In this document: piece by piece, positions 17,150 to 24,260 of the stretch
How the letters are laid out: every line of letters begins with the position of its first letter
Position numbering within the stretch: position 1 is the first letter of the stretch
NCBI RefSeq assembly: GCF_047785965.1
Contig: NZ_JBLOBF010000014.1
Span: 1-26,773, forward strand
From: Caldisericum exile_A
GTDB lineage: Bacteria; Caldisericota; Caldisericia; Caldisericales; Caldisericaceae
Reading direction: 5' to 3'
DNA length: 26,773 nucleotides
Translations under genes and position numbers: made by a program
Notes under the pieces: generated by a model
What the model was told of the DNA's origin: nothing
The model's database searches: none
What the model saw: only the letters and a program-made list of their open reading frames with translations

Positions 17150-17725
17150 ATGAAAAACAAAGCTGATATAGTAAGGAATATTTATCTTTTTGGTGTTAGT
17201 ATCATTGGTATCATTTTTCTAATTATAGGTATTTTAAGGATAGTTGATGCGTTCAGTTTCATCTATTTTTCTTCAGAAGGCATAAAAACCGAACATTTAT
17301 ACTATTACCAAAACCTTTATCAAGGAATTGTAATGGCTCTTTTAGGGCTTCTTATTTTTATATTCCACTGGTATTTTATTGTTAAAGAAAAAAGACTCGG
17401 CAAAATGAGAAATATAGAGTATGAATCCTCTATGAATTTTTTTGAAGCAATTTTCTTTTATTTACTTAGTTTCATAGGAATTATCATTTTTATTTCATCA
17501 TCAATGGGTTTGGTGAGTGGTTTATATAATATAAAATATCCTCCCCCGGTTTTTGATAATAACGGTAAAATAATTCAGGAGACTCCTCCTTATGTCACAA
17601 CTGATATGGGTAAAGTGATAAAAAGTGGCATTTCAATGTTAATAGGGTTAGCAACTTTTCTTATAGGATTCTTGAAAACGCAAATATCTATGAAAAAGGT
17701 GGATTCCCAAGAAATTAATACTTGA
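17150..17725 (+). CDS. Hypothetical four-helix membrane protein
   Basis: Protein of 191 residues that I do not recognise. Four hydrophobic segments can be seen: about residues 12-34, 56-80, 98-120 and 162-180, with a proline-rich extramembrane loop (KYPPPVFDNNG to ETPPYV) between the third and fourth. A strong AAGGAGG precedes the ATG. It lies 38 bp after ispF with no terminator between, so it may be co-transcribed. Its 3' end overlaps the -35 region of the flavodiiron promoter. Confidence 0.75.
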   Translation: MKNKADIVRNIYLFGVSIIGIIFLIIGILRIVDAFSFIYFSSEGIKTEHLYYYQNLYQGIVMALLGLLIFIFHWYFIVKEKRLGKMRNIEYESSMNFFEAIFFYLLSFIGIIIFISSSMGLVSGLYNIKYPPPVFDNNGKIIQETPPYVTTDMGKVIKSGISMLIGLATFLIGFLKTQISMKKVDSQEINT

Positions 17726-17749
17726 AAAGTAATAATTTCGTGGTATAAT
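17722..17749 (+). promoter_or_regulatory. Sigma-70 promoter of the flavodiiron gene
   Basis: TTGAAA (17722-17727), a 16-base spacer and perfect TATAAT (17744-17749) are followed by AGGAGG and the ATG at 17770. No clear operator palindrome was seen around it. Confidence 0.8.
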
Positions 17750-17769
17750 TTATAAGTAGGAGGTCGAAA

Positions 17770-18954
17770 ATGAGTGTTAGAAAAATTAAGGAAAATGTTT
17801 ATGCAGTTGGAGTAAACCACTGGGATAGAAAATTATTTGATGAGATTATTCCTCTTCCCAACGGAACAAGCTATAATGCATATCTTATTATTGGATCAGA
17901 GCACACCGCTCTCATTGATACAGTTGATCCGGTCTTAAAAGATGCACTTATTGAAAATTTAAAAGAGTTTAAAGATTTAAAGATTGATTATATTATTTCT
18001 CAACATGCAGAGCAGGATCATTCTGGCAGTATTCCTGAGGTCCTTAAATTATATCCTGAAGCTAAAGTTGTTACGAATGAAAAGTGTAAGGGGCTTTTAA
18101 TCGATCACCTTGGGATTCCCGAAGAAAAATTTATTGTGGTAAAAGATTACGATAAGCTCTCTTTGGGTGATAAAACTCTTACTTTTATTTTTACTCCATG
18201 GGTTCATTGGCCTGAAACAATGAGTACTTATCTTCACGAAGATAAAATACTTTTTACATGCGATTTCTTTGGCTCTCACTATGCAACTTCGGAATTGTAT
18301 GCAAAGAATAGTGAAATTGTTCTTGAAGGTGCAAAGAGATATTATGCGGAGATAATGATGCCCTTTAGGAACTTTATAAAGAGTAATATAAATAAAATAG
18401 AAAAATTTGACTTTGAAATTATTGCACCAAGTCACGGTCCAATGTGGAATGACCCTAAGTTCATAATAGATGCATATCTTGACTGGGTTTCTCCTGAAGT
18501 AAAAAATGAAGTTATAATCCTCTATACCTCCATGCACGGAAGCACTAAGATAATTGTAGATGAACTCTATAACAAATTAGTTGAAAAAGGAGTTAGGGTT
18601 TTGCCTTTTAATCTTGTCTCTTCAGATCTTGGTGAGATTGCAATTTCGCTTGTTGACGCTGCAACAGTAGTTTTCGCTTTTCCGACAGTTTTAACAGGCC
18701 CACATCCCTTGGGTGCAAGTATTATATATTTTGTTAATGCAATTAAGCCCAAGACGAAATTTGTTTCTATTATTACATCCTATGGTTGGGGTGGAATGGC
18801 TATTAAATGGGCGAAAGAACACATTGGAAATTTAAAAGTCGATCTGCTTTATGAACTTGAAGTTAAAGGTCTTCCAAAAGAAAAAGATATTGAAAAATTG
18901 AACGAACTTGTAATGCGTATTGTTGAGGCACATAAATCTATTGGAATATTATAA
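17770..18954 (+). CDS. Flavodiiron protein (A-type flavoprotein)
   Basis: Cytoplasmic enzyme that reduces O2 to water or NO to N2O, protecting anaerobes. The 394 residues are typical for class A. The metallo-beta-lactamase-like diiron domain (about 1-250) has the ligand motif H79-x-E81-x-D83-H84 in QHAEQDHSG, then CDFFGSH and APSHGPMW. The flavodoxin domain from about residue 250 has the FMN-binding TSMHGSTK and ITSYGWGGMA. Rubredoxin or another electron donor is not encoded alongside. It has its own promoter. The superoxide reductase gene follows after 53 bp with a second promoter. Confidence 0.96.
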   Translation: MSVRKIKENVYAVGVNHWDRKLFDEIIPLPNGTSYNAYLIIGSEHTALIDTVDPVLKDALIENLKEFKDLKIDYIISQHAEQDHSGSIPEVLKLYPEAKVVTNEKCKGLLIDHLGIPEEKFIVVKDYDKLSLGDKTLTFIFTPWVHWPETMSTYLHEDKILFTCDFFGSHYATSELYAKNSEIVLEGAKRYYAEIMMPFRNFIKSNINKIEKFDFEIIAPSHGPMWNDPKFIIDAYLDWVSPEVKNEVIILYTSMHGSTKIIVDELYNKLVEKGVRVLPFNLVSSDLGEIAISLVDAATVVFAFPTVLTGPHPLGASIIYFVNAIKPKTKFVSIITSYGWGGMAIKWAKEHIGNLKVDLLYELEVKGLPKEKDIEKLNELVMRIVEAHKSIGIL

Positions 18955-18969
18955 AAATTGTGTTATAAT
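18941..18969 (+). promoter_or_regulatory. Sigma-70 promoter of the superoxide reductase-dfx-ferritin transcript
   Basis: TTGGAA (18941-18946), a 17-base spacer and perfect TATAAT (18964-18969) overlap the end of the flavodiiron gene and lie 38 bp before the superoxide reductase ATG. No terminator is visible between here and the inserted cassettes, so this promoter likely drives the cassette genes too (inference). Confidence 0.8.
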
Positions 18970-19007
18970 TTAGTAGTTTTAAATAATTCTAAATAAGGAG
19001 GTAGGTT

Positions 19008-19385
19008 ATGGCACTAAGGGATTTAATTCAAACGGCAGATTTTACAAAAGAAAAGCACACACCAGTAATTGAAGTGCTTGAGAAGGGTGAGAAGACAAAA
19101 ATTAGAGTTTCTGTAGGCAAGGAGATTCCACATCCCAATACTACTGAGCACCACATTGCATGGATTGAGGTTTATTTTAAACCAGACGATGGAAAATTCC
19201 CGTATCTTTTGGGAAGGTTTTCTTTTGAAACTCATGGTGCATCAACAAATGGTCCAAATACATCACAAGTCTTTACAGAACCAGATGTTACATTTGTTGC
19301 AAAGATTGGAACTTCAGGAGAACTTTTTGCGCTTTCCTACTGTAATATTCATGGACTCTGGGAAAGTGAAGTCGTAAAAATCTGA
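19008..19385 (+). CDS. Superoxide reductase, neelaredoxin type
   Basis: One-iron enzyme that reduces superoxide to hydrogen peroxide without making O2. The 125 residues match neelaredoxins. The iron ligands line up with those of Pyrococcus SOR at a one-residue offset: E15 and H17, H42 and H48 (PHPNTTEHH), C112 and H115 (YCNIHGLW), with K16 of the active site. It has no N-terminal desulforedoxin domain. It is intact and lies 12 bp before the broken desulfoferrodoxin, so the cell keeps one working SOR despite the insertion. Confidence 0.95.
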   Translation: MALRDLIQTADFTKEKHTPVIEVLEKGEKTKIRVSVGKEIPHPNTTEHHIAWIEVYFKPDDGKFPYLLGRFSFETHGASTNGPNTSQVFTEPDVTFVAKIGTSGELFALSYCNIHGLWESEVVKI

Positions 19386-19397
19386 AAGGAGTTTTAA

Positions 19398-19460
19398 ATG
19401 ACACAGAAATTTGAAATTTATAAGTGCGAAATTTGTGGAAATATTGTAGAAGTTAGATGA
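19398..19460 (+). pseudogene. dfx: Desulfoferrodoxin, 5' fragment (interrupted by cassettes)
   Basis: The first 18 codons, and the first base of codon 19, of a two-iron superoxide reductase follow a GAAAGGAG ribosome binding site 12 bp after the neelaredoxin gene. The frame reads KCEICGNIVEV and then leaves dfx sequence after the G of GTT, ending at TGA (19458-19460) inside inserted DNA, as a 20-residue peptide. It keeps two of four cysteines (C10, C13) of the rubredoxin-like centre I. Joining base 19452 directly to 24344 restores EVVHEGKGVLVCCGQPM in frame, giving a full 130-residue desulfoferrodoxin. Confidence 0.93.
19452..19458 (+). other. Left integron recombination junction (G^TTAGAT) inside dfx
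   Basis: GTTAGAT fits the integron core GTTRRRY. The first G belongs to dfx codon 19; TTAGAT is the 5' end of cassette 1. It is perfectly complementary to ATCTAAC (20036-20042), the R'' box of the attC of the same cassette, as expected if that cassette was once a closed circle. The reconstructed native site is GTTGTGC in dfx; no attI-like context or integrase gene is present. Confidence 0.85.
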
Positions 19461-20107
19461 AATTACATTAAAGGAGGAAAAAATGAATATTTATTTCAAA
19501 GCTTTCCTATTCTTAATATCTTTTAGCATTTTTCATTTTGGTTATGAACTTACTGGGTTAGGATTTTTAGTTCCTTTTTTTGGAATAAACGAGTCTGTAT
19601 TTCAACACCTTAAGATGGCTTTTTGGGGCTATCTGCTCTTGTCTATAGTTGAATATTTTTTGCTTAAGAAGAAAATTAAACAAGGAATTATTAATTTTTG
19701 GTACTCAAGAATTTTTACTGCAATAATAATTCCATGGATAGTAGGTTTTATGTGGTACCTGCTACCAGCAGTTTATGGAAGAGCGGAATCTTTGATTATA
19801 GATCTTATCTGGGCAGTAGCAATAACTTATCTGTCAGGTTTATTTGTGATTGTGATAGAAAAAGATATAGAAAAAATTCAGTTTAGCCACAGGACTAAAG
19901 TTGTTTTGTTCATGTTATTAATAATTTCGGCTTTCCTTTTTGTTAGGTTTACCTATAAGCCACCTTGGATAGATCTTTTTATTGATCCAGAGGCATTATG
20001 AGAAGGAGTTTAGAAGATGATAAAAGAGCAACTTCATCTAACAGCGGATAAAAGGCTTTGCAGCTTCGCCCAAATTGCCTTCGGCAACTTCTTTTATCCG
20101 CAGGACG
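19453..20107 (+). mobile_element. Integron cassette 1 (DUF6512-like membrane protein)
   Basis: A 655-bp cassette from TTAGAT to the G of the next GTT. It carries one membrane-protein gene with AAAGGAGG ahead and ends in attC1. The first ten bases of its GTTAGATGAA start are complementary to the end of the cassette before attC1 (TTCATCTAAC). Confidence 0.85.
19483..20001 (+). CDS. DUF6512-like integral membrane protein
   Basis: Membrane protein of 172 residues with about five hydrophobic segments (residues 5-25, 45-62, 75-97, 105-125, 138-155). The N-terminal signature HFGYELTG, FFGINESVFQHLKM is the pattern I associate with the DUF6512 family (usually PVNESVWEHLK). The function is unknown. 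AAAGGAGG with a 6-base gap sets the ATG at 19483. It is the cargo of cassette 1 and is in the same direction as dfx, so it is probably transcribed from the host promoter. Its base composition is close to the host genome. Confidence 0.82.
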   Translation: MNIYFKAFLFLISFSIFHFGYELTGLGFLVPFFGINESVFQHLKMAFWGYLLLSIVEYFLLKKKIKQGIINFWYSRIFTAIIIPWIVGFMWYLLPAVYGRAESLIIDLIWAVAITYLSGLFVIVIEKDIEKIQFSHRTKVVLFMLLIISAFLFVRFTYKPPWIDLFIDPEAL

Positions 20108-20175
20108 TTAGGCGAAATTGCGAGCCCGCTTCAAAAAATTTTTGGAGGAAAGACTTATGCCTAAAAAAATTTTAA
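20017..20175 (+). CDS. Possible short ORF translated through attC1
   Basis: A 52-codon frame begins at an ATG 8 bases after GAAGGAG, 15 bp past the stop of the DUF6512 gene. It runs through the whole attC1 and ends 19 bp inside the next cassette's coding sequence. The peptide is not recognised and much of it is attC sequence, so it may be a chance frame. If translated, it would carry ribosomes across the attC hairpin and couple translation to the FAD oxidoreductase gene. Confidence 0.25.
   Translation: MIKEQLHLTADKRLCSFAQIAFGNFFYPQDVRRNCEPASKNFWRKDLCLKKF
20036..20113 (+). other. attC1 recombination site
   Basis: A 78-bp imperfect palindrome with integron architecture: R'' ATCTAAC (20036-20042), inner stem GCGGATAAAAG (20044-20054) pairing with CTTTTATCCGC (20091-20101), an unpaired AGGAC before the core, and R' GTTAGGC (20107-20113). 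A small hairpin TTGCC-TTC-GGCAA (20075-20087) sits in the terminal part. Crossover would be at G20107^T20108. The two R boxes pair imperfectly in the array because R' comes from cassette 2; with cassette 1's own start they pair perfectly. Confidence 0.85.
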
Positions 20176-21671
20176 TAATCGGCGCAGGGATAGCTGGGTT
20201 GTCTGCTGGATGTTACGCCCGCATGAACGGATACGAGGCGGAAATATATGAAATGCACGATAAGCCCGGAGGGCTTTGCACCTCCTGGAAACGAAAGGGT
20301 TACACCATTGACGGCTGCATCCACTGGCTGATAGGTTCGAATCCGAATTCCAGTTTTTACAAGCTGTGGTCGGAGCTTGGCGCCATACAGGGACGTCGGA
20401 TGCTTTATCACGATGTATTTTATCGTTATACTGATTCCGATGGCAGAACCGTGGTGATATACTGTGACGCTGATAAGCTCGAAGCCCATCTGAAAGAAAT
20501 ATCACCACAAGATTCAGCAACCATCGAGCTTTTATGCCGGATGATTCGCCGGTTTTCCAAATTTAAGATGCCGATTGAAAAACCCTATGAGCATTACAAC
20601 TTCTTAGATATCGCCAAATTAATTATTAAGATGATACCGTTTTACAGAGACTTTAATTTCTGCAATGGGATTACCATTGGTGAGTTCGCCCAGCGTTTTA
20701 AAGACCCGTTTCTCCGGGAAATTTTCTCCACGATACTATGGGAAAAAGACTACCCTCTCCTGAACTTGGTGGTAACTTTAGCGTCGCTACACGCAGGGGA
20801 TGGTGGATTCCCGCAAGGAGGGTCACTGGAGTTTGCCAGAGCCATTGAAAGACGGTGTTTAAACCTGGGAGCAAAGATTTATTATAAATGCCGGGTGGCA
20901 AAGATTCTGGAAGAAAACGGTCGGGCAGTGGGTATTCGACTAGGTGATGGCAGGGAAATCAGGGGAGATTATATCATATCTACCGCAGACTTAAGGACAA
21001 CACTTTATGAGATGCTGGATGGTAAGCATATTGACCCAATTCACCAGGAATTGTTCCATAGCTGTAAGGTAATCCCGTCCATGGTTCAGGTCTCCTTCGG
21101 GGTAAATATGGACCTTTCTTCTCAATCCGAATGCCTTGGTGAATGTTATAAAGCTCCATTTTTGAAGGACTGGAAAGCGGATTGGATGGTGGTGAAGAAT
21201 TATTGTTTCGACCCCACCCTGGCTCCGCCGGGAAAGTCTGTTGTTGTGACCGGTTTCACAACTGATGATTATCAATACTGGGAACAATTGGCAACTAACA
21301 AGGACGCCTATCGAGTTGAGAAAGAGAGAATAGCCGCGGCATTTGCCGATGAACTTGAGCGCAAGTATCCTGGCTTCAAATCTGCCATTGAAATGACCGA
21401 TGTCGCTACTCCGATGACTTATGTCCGTTATACCGGAAACTGGAAGGGCACGTTTATGACTTGGGTCATCTCGCCGGATAAGGTAAAGCGATTCCGTGTA
21501 ATCCCAAAGACAGTCCCGGGACTGGATAACTTCTGGCTCTCTGGTATGTGGGTGCAACCGCCTGGAGGAGTGCCAACCGCAGCAATGACTTCACGGCAGG
21601 TAATCCAGATGATATGTCGGAAAGATAAGAAACGCTTTCGGACGTCAATCCCAACAACTGAGGAGAGTTAG
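20157..21671 (+). CDS. FAD/NAD(P)-dependent oxidoreductase, phytoene desaturase/retinol saturase type
   Basis: Flavoprotein of 504 residues. The N-terminal Rossmann motif GAGIAGLSAGCYARMNGY, the EMHDKPGGLC segment and GYTIDGCIHWL are typical of the carotenoid desaturase/isomerase and retinol saturase branch of the amine oxidase superfamily. The C-terminal FAD-binding block DNFWLSGMWVQPPGGVPTA is conserved. The substrate is unknown; no carotenoid genes are near. I set the start at ATG 20157, with GGAGG about 7 bases upstream; an earlier in-frame start would lie in cassette end sequence. Codon use is clearly more GC-rich than in neighbouring host genes, consistent with acquisition from a different organism. 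It is the cargo of cassette 2. Confidence 0.9.
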   Translation: MPKKILIIGAGIAGLSAGCYARMNGYEAEIYEMHDKPGGLCTSWKRKGYTIDGCIHWLIGSNPNSSFYKLWSELGAIQGRRMLYHDVFYRYTDSDGRTVVIYCDADKLEAHLKEISPQDSATIELLCRMIRRFSKFKMPIEKPYEHYNFLDIAKLIIKMIPFYRDFNFCNGITIGEFAQRFKDPFLREIFSTILWEKDYPLLNLVVTLASLHAGDGGFPQGGSLEFARAIERRCLNLGAKIYYKCRVAKILEENGRAVGIRLGDGREIRGDYIISTADLRTTLYEMLDGKHIDPIHQELFHSCKVIPSMVQVSFGVNMDLSSQSECLGECYKAPFLKDWKADWMVVKNYCFDPTLAPPGKSVVVTGFTTDDYQYWEQLATNKDAYRVEKERIAAAFADELERKYPGFKSAIEMTDVATPMTYVRYTGNWKGTFMTWVISPDKVKRFRVIPKTVPGLDNFWLSGMWVQPPGGVPTAAMTSRQVIQMICRKDKKRFRTSIPTTEES

Positions 21672-21807
21672 AACCCAGTTCAAGCTATTTCAGGGATTAG
21701 ACAATGGCAAAAATTCTTGAGCCGGGAACACCGAAACCCATAGAAAGATTGGAAACAATGAAAAGATGGAAAGTAGAAAATCTAAAAGCTATCTTAGGGT
21801 AATGATG

Positions 21808-21840
21808 GCGGGCTCGCAACTCTTCGCCAACTTCGTTGGC
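21808..21840. repeat. Inner inverted arm and hairpin near the end of cassette 2
   Basis: GCGGGCTCGCAA (21808-21819) is a perfect inverted copy of 20118-20129 at the cassette's left end and leads into TTCGCCAAC, which looks like TTCGCCTAAC with one base lost. A perfect hairpin GCCAAC-TTC-GTTGGC follows (21826-21840). It may be the remnant of an older attC R'' box, now followed by a second attC. Confidence 0.5.
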
Positions 21841-21857
21841 TCGGTGCTATCGCACTC

Positions 21858-21951
21858 GCCTAACAGGTGCGTATGCGGTTTTGCTCTCTTCGGTCGCTAC
21901 ACTTAAATACTCACTCTGCGCGGCACTTCGCATACGCCCCAAACGTTAGGC
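21858..21951 (+). other. attC2 recombination site
   Basis: A 94-bp site: R'' GCCTAAC (21858-21864) and R' GTTAGGC (21945-21951) are perfectly complementary. The inner stem GGTGCGTATGCG pairs with CGCATACGCCCC with one mismatch, and AAAC precedes the core. The interior differs from attC1 and attC3. Crossover is at G21945^T21946. Confidence 0.87.
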
Positions 21952-21989
21952 GAAAAACCGTGCCTTAAAATTAACAGGAGGTTATATTT

Positions 21990-22679
21990 ATGAACAAAGA
22001 TTTAAAAGAAGGATTTTAAAACGCAATAAAAGATACTTTTAATGCATATAATGAAAACGGGGCAAGAAGTAATAAAAAGTTGATTCCAATTCACTCATGG
22101 TTTGCAAAGGAAATTATTTCGGAACTTGGCCCTGGTTATTCATCTATGAGCTTAGGTTCAGGTAGTGAAGGTAGTGAATATAAAATAGAAGGAATGTATT
22201 ATCCTAAAACATTGGATATAACAATTTTCAGCAATAAGAAACCGATAGTAACTATGAGTTTTAAATTTGTAACTTCAAACTATGCTCAAAATTCAAACAA
22301 CTATTTTGAAAATTTACTCGGAGAAACTGCAAATATTAAAAGAATTGGAGTTGGGTTTGTTCATTTTCTTGTATTAAGAGGACATACTCCATATTACTAC
22401 AAAGCAGCTGGAAATGAACGGGGAGGATTAAAGAGAATAGAAATATTATCGGAACATCATATAAAAAAATATATTAAACTTTTTGAAGACTCAGATTTGC
22501 CTCATAAACCAGATGTTTTGGGTATGGCAATAATTGATTTTGACGAAGATGGTAAACCTTATTTTAGTGATTTGAGAAAATTAGGATTACAGGAAGAAAC
22601 TATAAAGATAATAGAGGATGAATTTTCAATTGAAAGATTTATACAAAGGGTAAGAGCATTATGCGAACTGAAAAAGTAA
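21990..22679 (+). pseudogene. Probable type II restriction endonuclease, nonsense codon 10
   Basis: The frame opens with an ATG after AGGAGG, reads MNKDLKEGF, meets TAA (22017-22019), then continues in the same frame to 22679 (NAIKDTFNAYNENG, IPIHSWFAKE). Changing the stop to AAA (Lys) gives a 229-residue protein. The family is not recognised by name. The central part (YYPKTLDITIF, then a strand with SFKF, then SNYAQNSNNYFENLLGE) suggests a PD-(D/E)xK-type nuclease with a variant second motif. Its partner is the overlapping methyltransferase, which supports a restriction role. A TTG at 22080 could give a shortened protein but has no ribosome binding site. Sequencing error at this base is possible. 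Confidence 0.65.
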
Positions 22680-24243
22680 ATAATTTACCCTTGTATATGA
22701 AAGTTACCCGGAAAAAGACAAATGGAATTGTATATACTCCTGAATGGGTAGTTGATTTAATTTTAGATGATATTGATTATAAAAATAACATTTATGATAA
22801 AAAGATTATAGACCCGTCATGTGGAGAGGGCAATTTTTTAATAATTGTTGTTGAAAGATTTTTAGATGATTGTATTAAGAATAACTTAAGTTCAGATAAA
22901 ATTAGAGAAGCATTACAAAATAATATATTCGGTTTTGATATTGATAAAAATGCTATTTATAAGTGTAAAACTTATCTAAATAACATTATTAAAAAGTATG
23001 GAATAGATAAAGTTGAATGGAATATTTTACAAATAGACAGTTTAGATAAAAATAAGGTTAAGCAATATTTTAATTACTTTGATTATGTTGTTGGGAATCC
23101 ACCGTATATTAGAATACAGCATTTGGGAAAGGAGAGACGAGAAAGAATCCAACAAGATTGGTCTTTCTGTAGAAATGGCTCAACTGATATATATATTGCT
23201 TTTTTTGAACTTGGTTTAAATCTATTAAAAGGAACAGGTAAATTGGGTTATATCACACCCAATACTTATTTTAAGACAGAAACTGCTAAAACATTAAGAT
23301 ATTATATTATGGAGGAGAAAATTATTAAAAAGATAGTAGATTTTAATTATCACCAAGTTTTTAATGACGCAACCACATATTCAGCAATCACTATATTAGA
23401 TAAGAGTTGGAGACAAAATAAATTTTACTACTTTAATGGATATAAAGAAAGTTTTAAATATGTCGATGAAATAGAGTTAACAAGTATTGATTATAATAAA
23501 TGGACATTAACATCAAACAATGTGTTAAAAAGAATTAAAGAAATTGAAACAAGAGGAATGCCATTAGGAAAAATAGCCCAAATACATGTTGGCATAACAA
23601 CATTAGCAGATGATTTTTATATTTTTAAAGACCCAATTATAGAAGATGATAAAGCAATTATAAAATTAAAAGATGGTAGAGTATTTACAATTGGAAAAGA
23701 CATACTGAAAAGAATAGTAAAAGTATCTGTGCTAAAATCACCTAACGAGGAACAAAACAGATGGATAATTTTCCCTTATAAGAAGGTTAATGGAAAACAT
23801 ACAATTATACCAGAAGAAGAATTGAAAAAATTATATCCAAATACATATAAATACTTTCTGGCAATCAAAGATAGATTGTTATTGAGAGATAAAGGTAAAA
23901 AAATCCGGTAGCGTGGTATGCTTTTGGTCGTTCACAAGGACTTGATACTACTTGGGGTAAAAAAATACTTGTTCCACCACTTAGTTTGAAGCCTAATTTT
24001 ATAGTATGGGAGAAGGAAGAATATACATTTTATGCTGGATACTGTATAAAATTTGATGGAGATTTACACTGGTTAGCAAAACAATTAAATTCAGAAGATA
24101 TAGAGTTCTATATCAAATATGTAGGCAGGGATTATCAAAATGGATATAAATCATATGCTAAATCTTTTATATCTAATTTTGGAATAATTGGATATGAAAA
24201 TAAAAAAAAAAAAAAAAAATATAACGAACTTACATTTTTTTAA
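22661..24243 (+). pseudogene. N6-adenine DNA methyltransferase (Eco57I/TaqI-like), frameshifted
   Basis: Type II modification enzyme that methylates adenine in DNA. The N-terminal part has YTPEWVV, the S-adenosylmethionine motif I DPSCGEGNFL, and the catalytic motif IV NPPYIR, so the order is gamma-class. The first frame ends at TAG 23909-23911 right after a run of seven A (23897-23903). With one extra A the frame continues KKNPVAWYAFGRSQGLDTTWG to a stop at 24241-24243, through a target-recognition-like C-terminal part and a run of six lysines coded by 18 A. About 527 residues would result. The start at 22661 overlaps the endonuclease gene; an ATG at 22697 is an alternative. It could be a true decay, a phase-variable gene or an assembly error. 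Confidence 0.85.
24202..24219. repeat. Poly-A tract of 18
   Basis: Eighteen consecutive A near the end of the methyltransferase frame, read as six Lys codons. Such a run is slippage-prone in replication and in sequencing; its true length is uncertain. Confidence 0.9.
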
Positions 24244-24260
24244 AATAGGCACGGTTCTTC

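Larger units (their letters stand above)
20108..21945 (+). mobile_element. Integron cassette 2 (FAD oxidoreductase)
   Basis: A 1838-bp cassette from TTAGGC to the G of the next GTT. It holds one gene and attC2. It is visibly richer in G+C than the host DNA and cassettes 1 and 3, which suggests another donor. Inverted arms TTGCGAGCCCGC (20118-20129) and GCGGGCTCGCAA (21808-21819) mark its ends, but 39 bp separate the right arm from attC2. Confidence 0.82.

Noticed and set aside
20036..20113. Rho-independent terminator at the attC1 palindrome
   Set aside because: The stem is long and interrupted, no T run follows, and the boxes match integron R''/R' consensus.
20118..20156. N-terminal extension of the FAD oxidoreductase (start at 20118)
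   Set aside because: It would be cassette-end sequence; the ATG at 20157 has a good GGAGG and begins the usual short lead into the Rossmann motif.
21704..21802. 32-codon frame (MAKILEPGTPKP...) after the FAD oxidoreductase gene
   Set aside because: Only a weak CAGGGA upstream and no family resemblance; too short to support as a gene.
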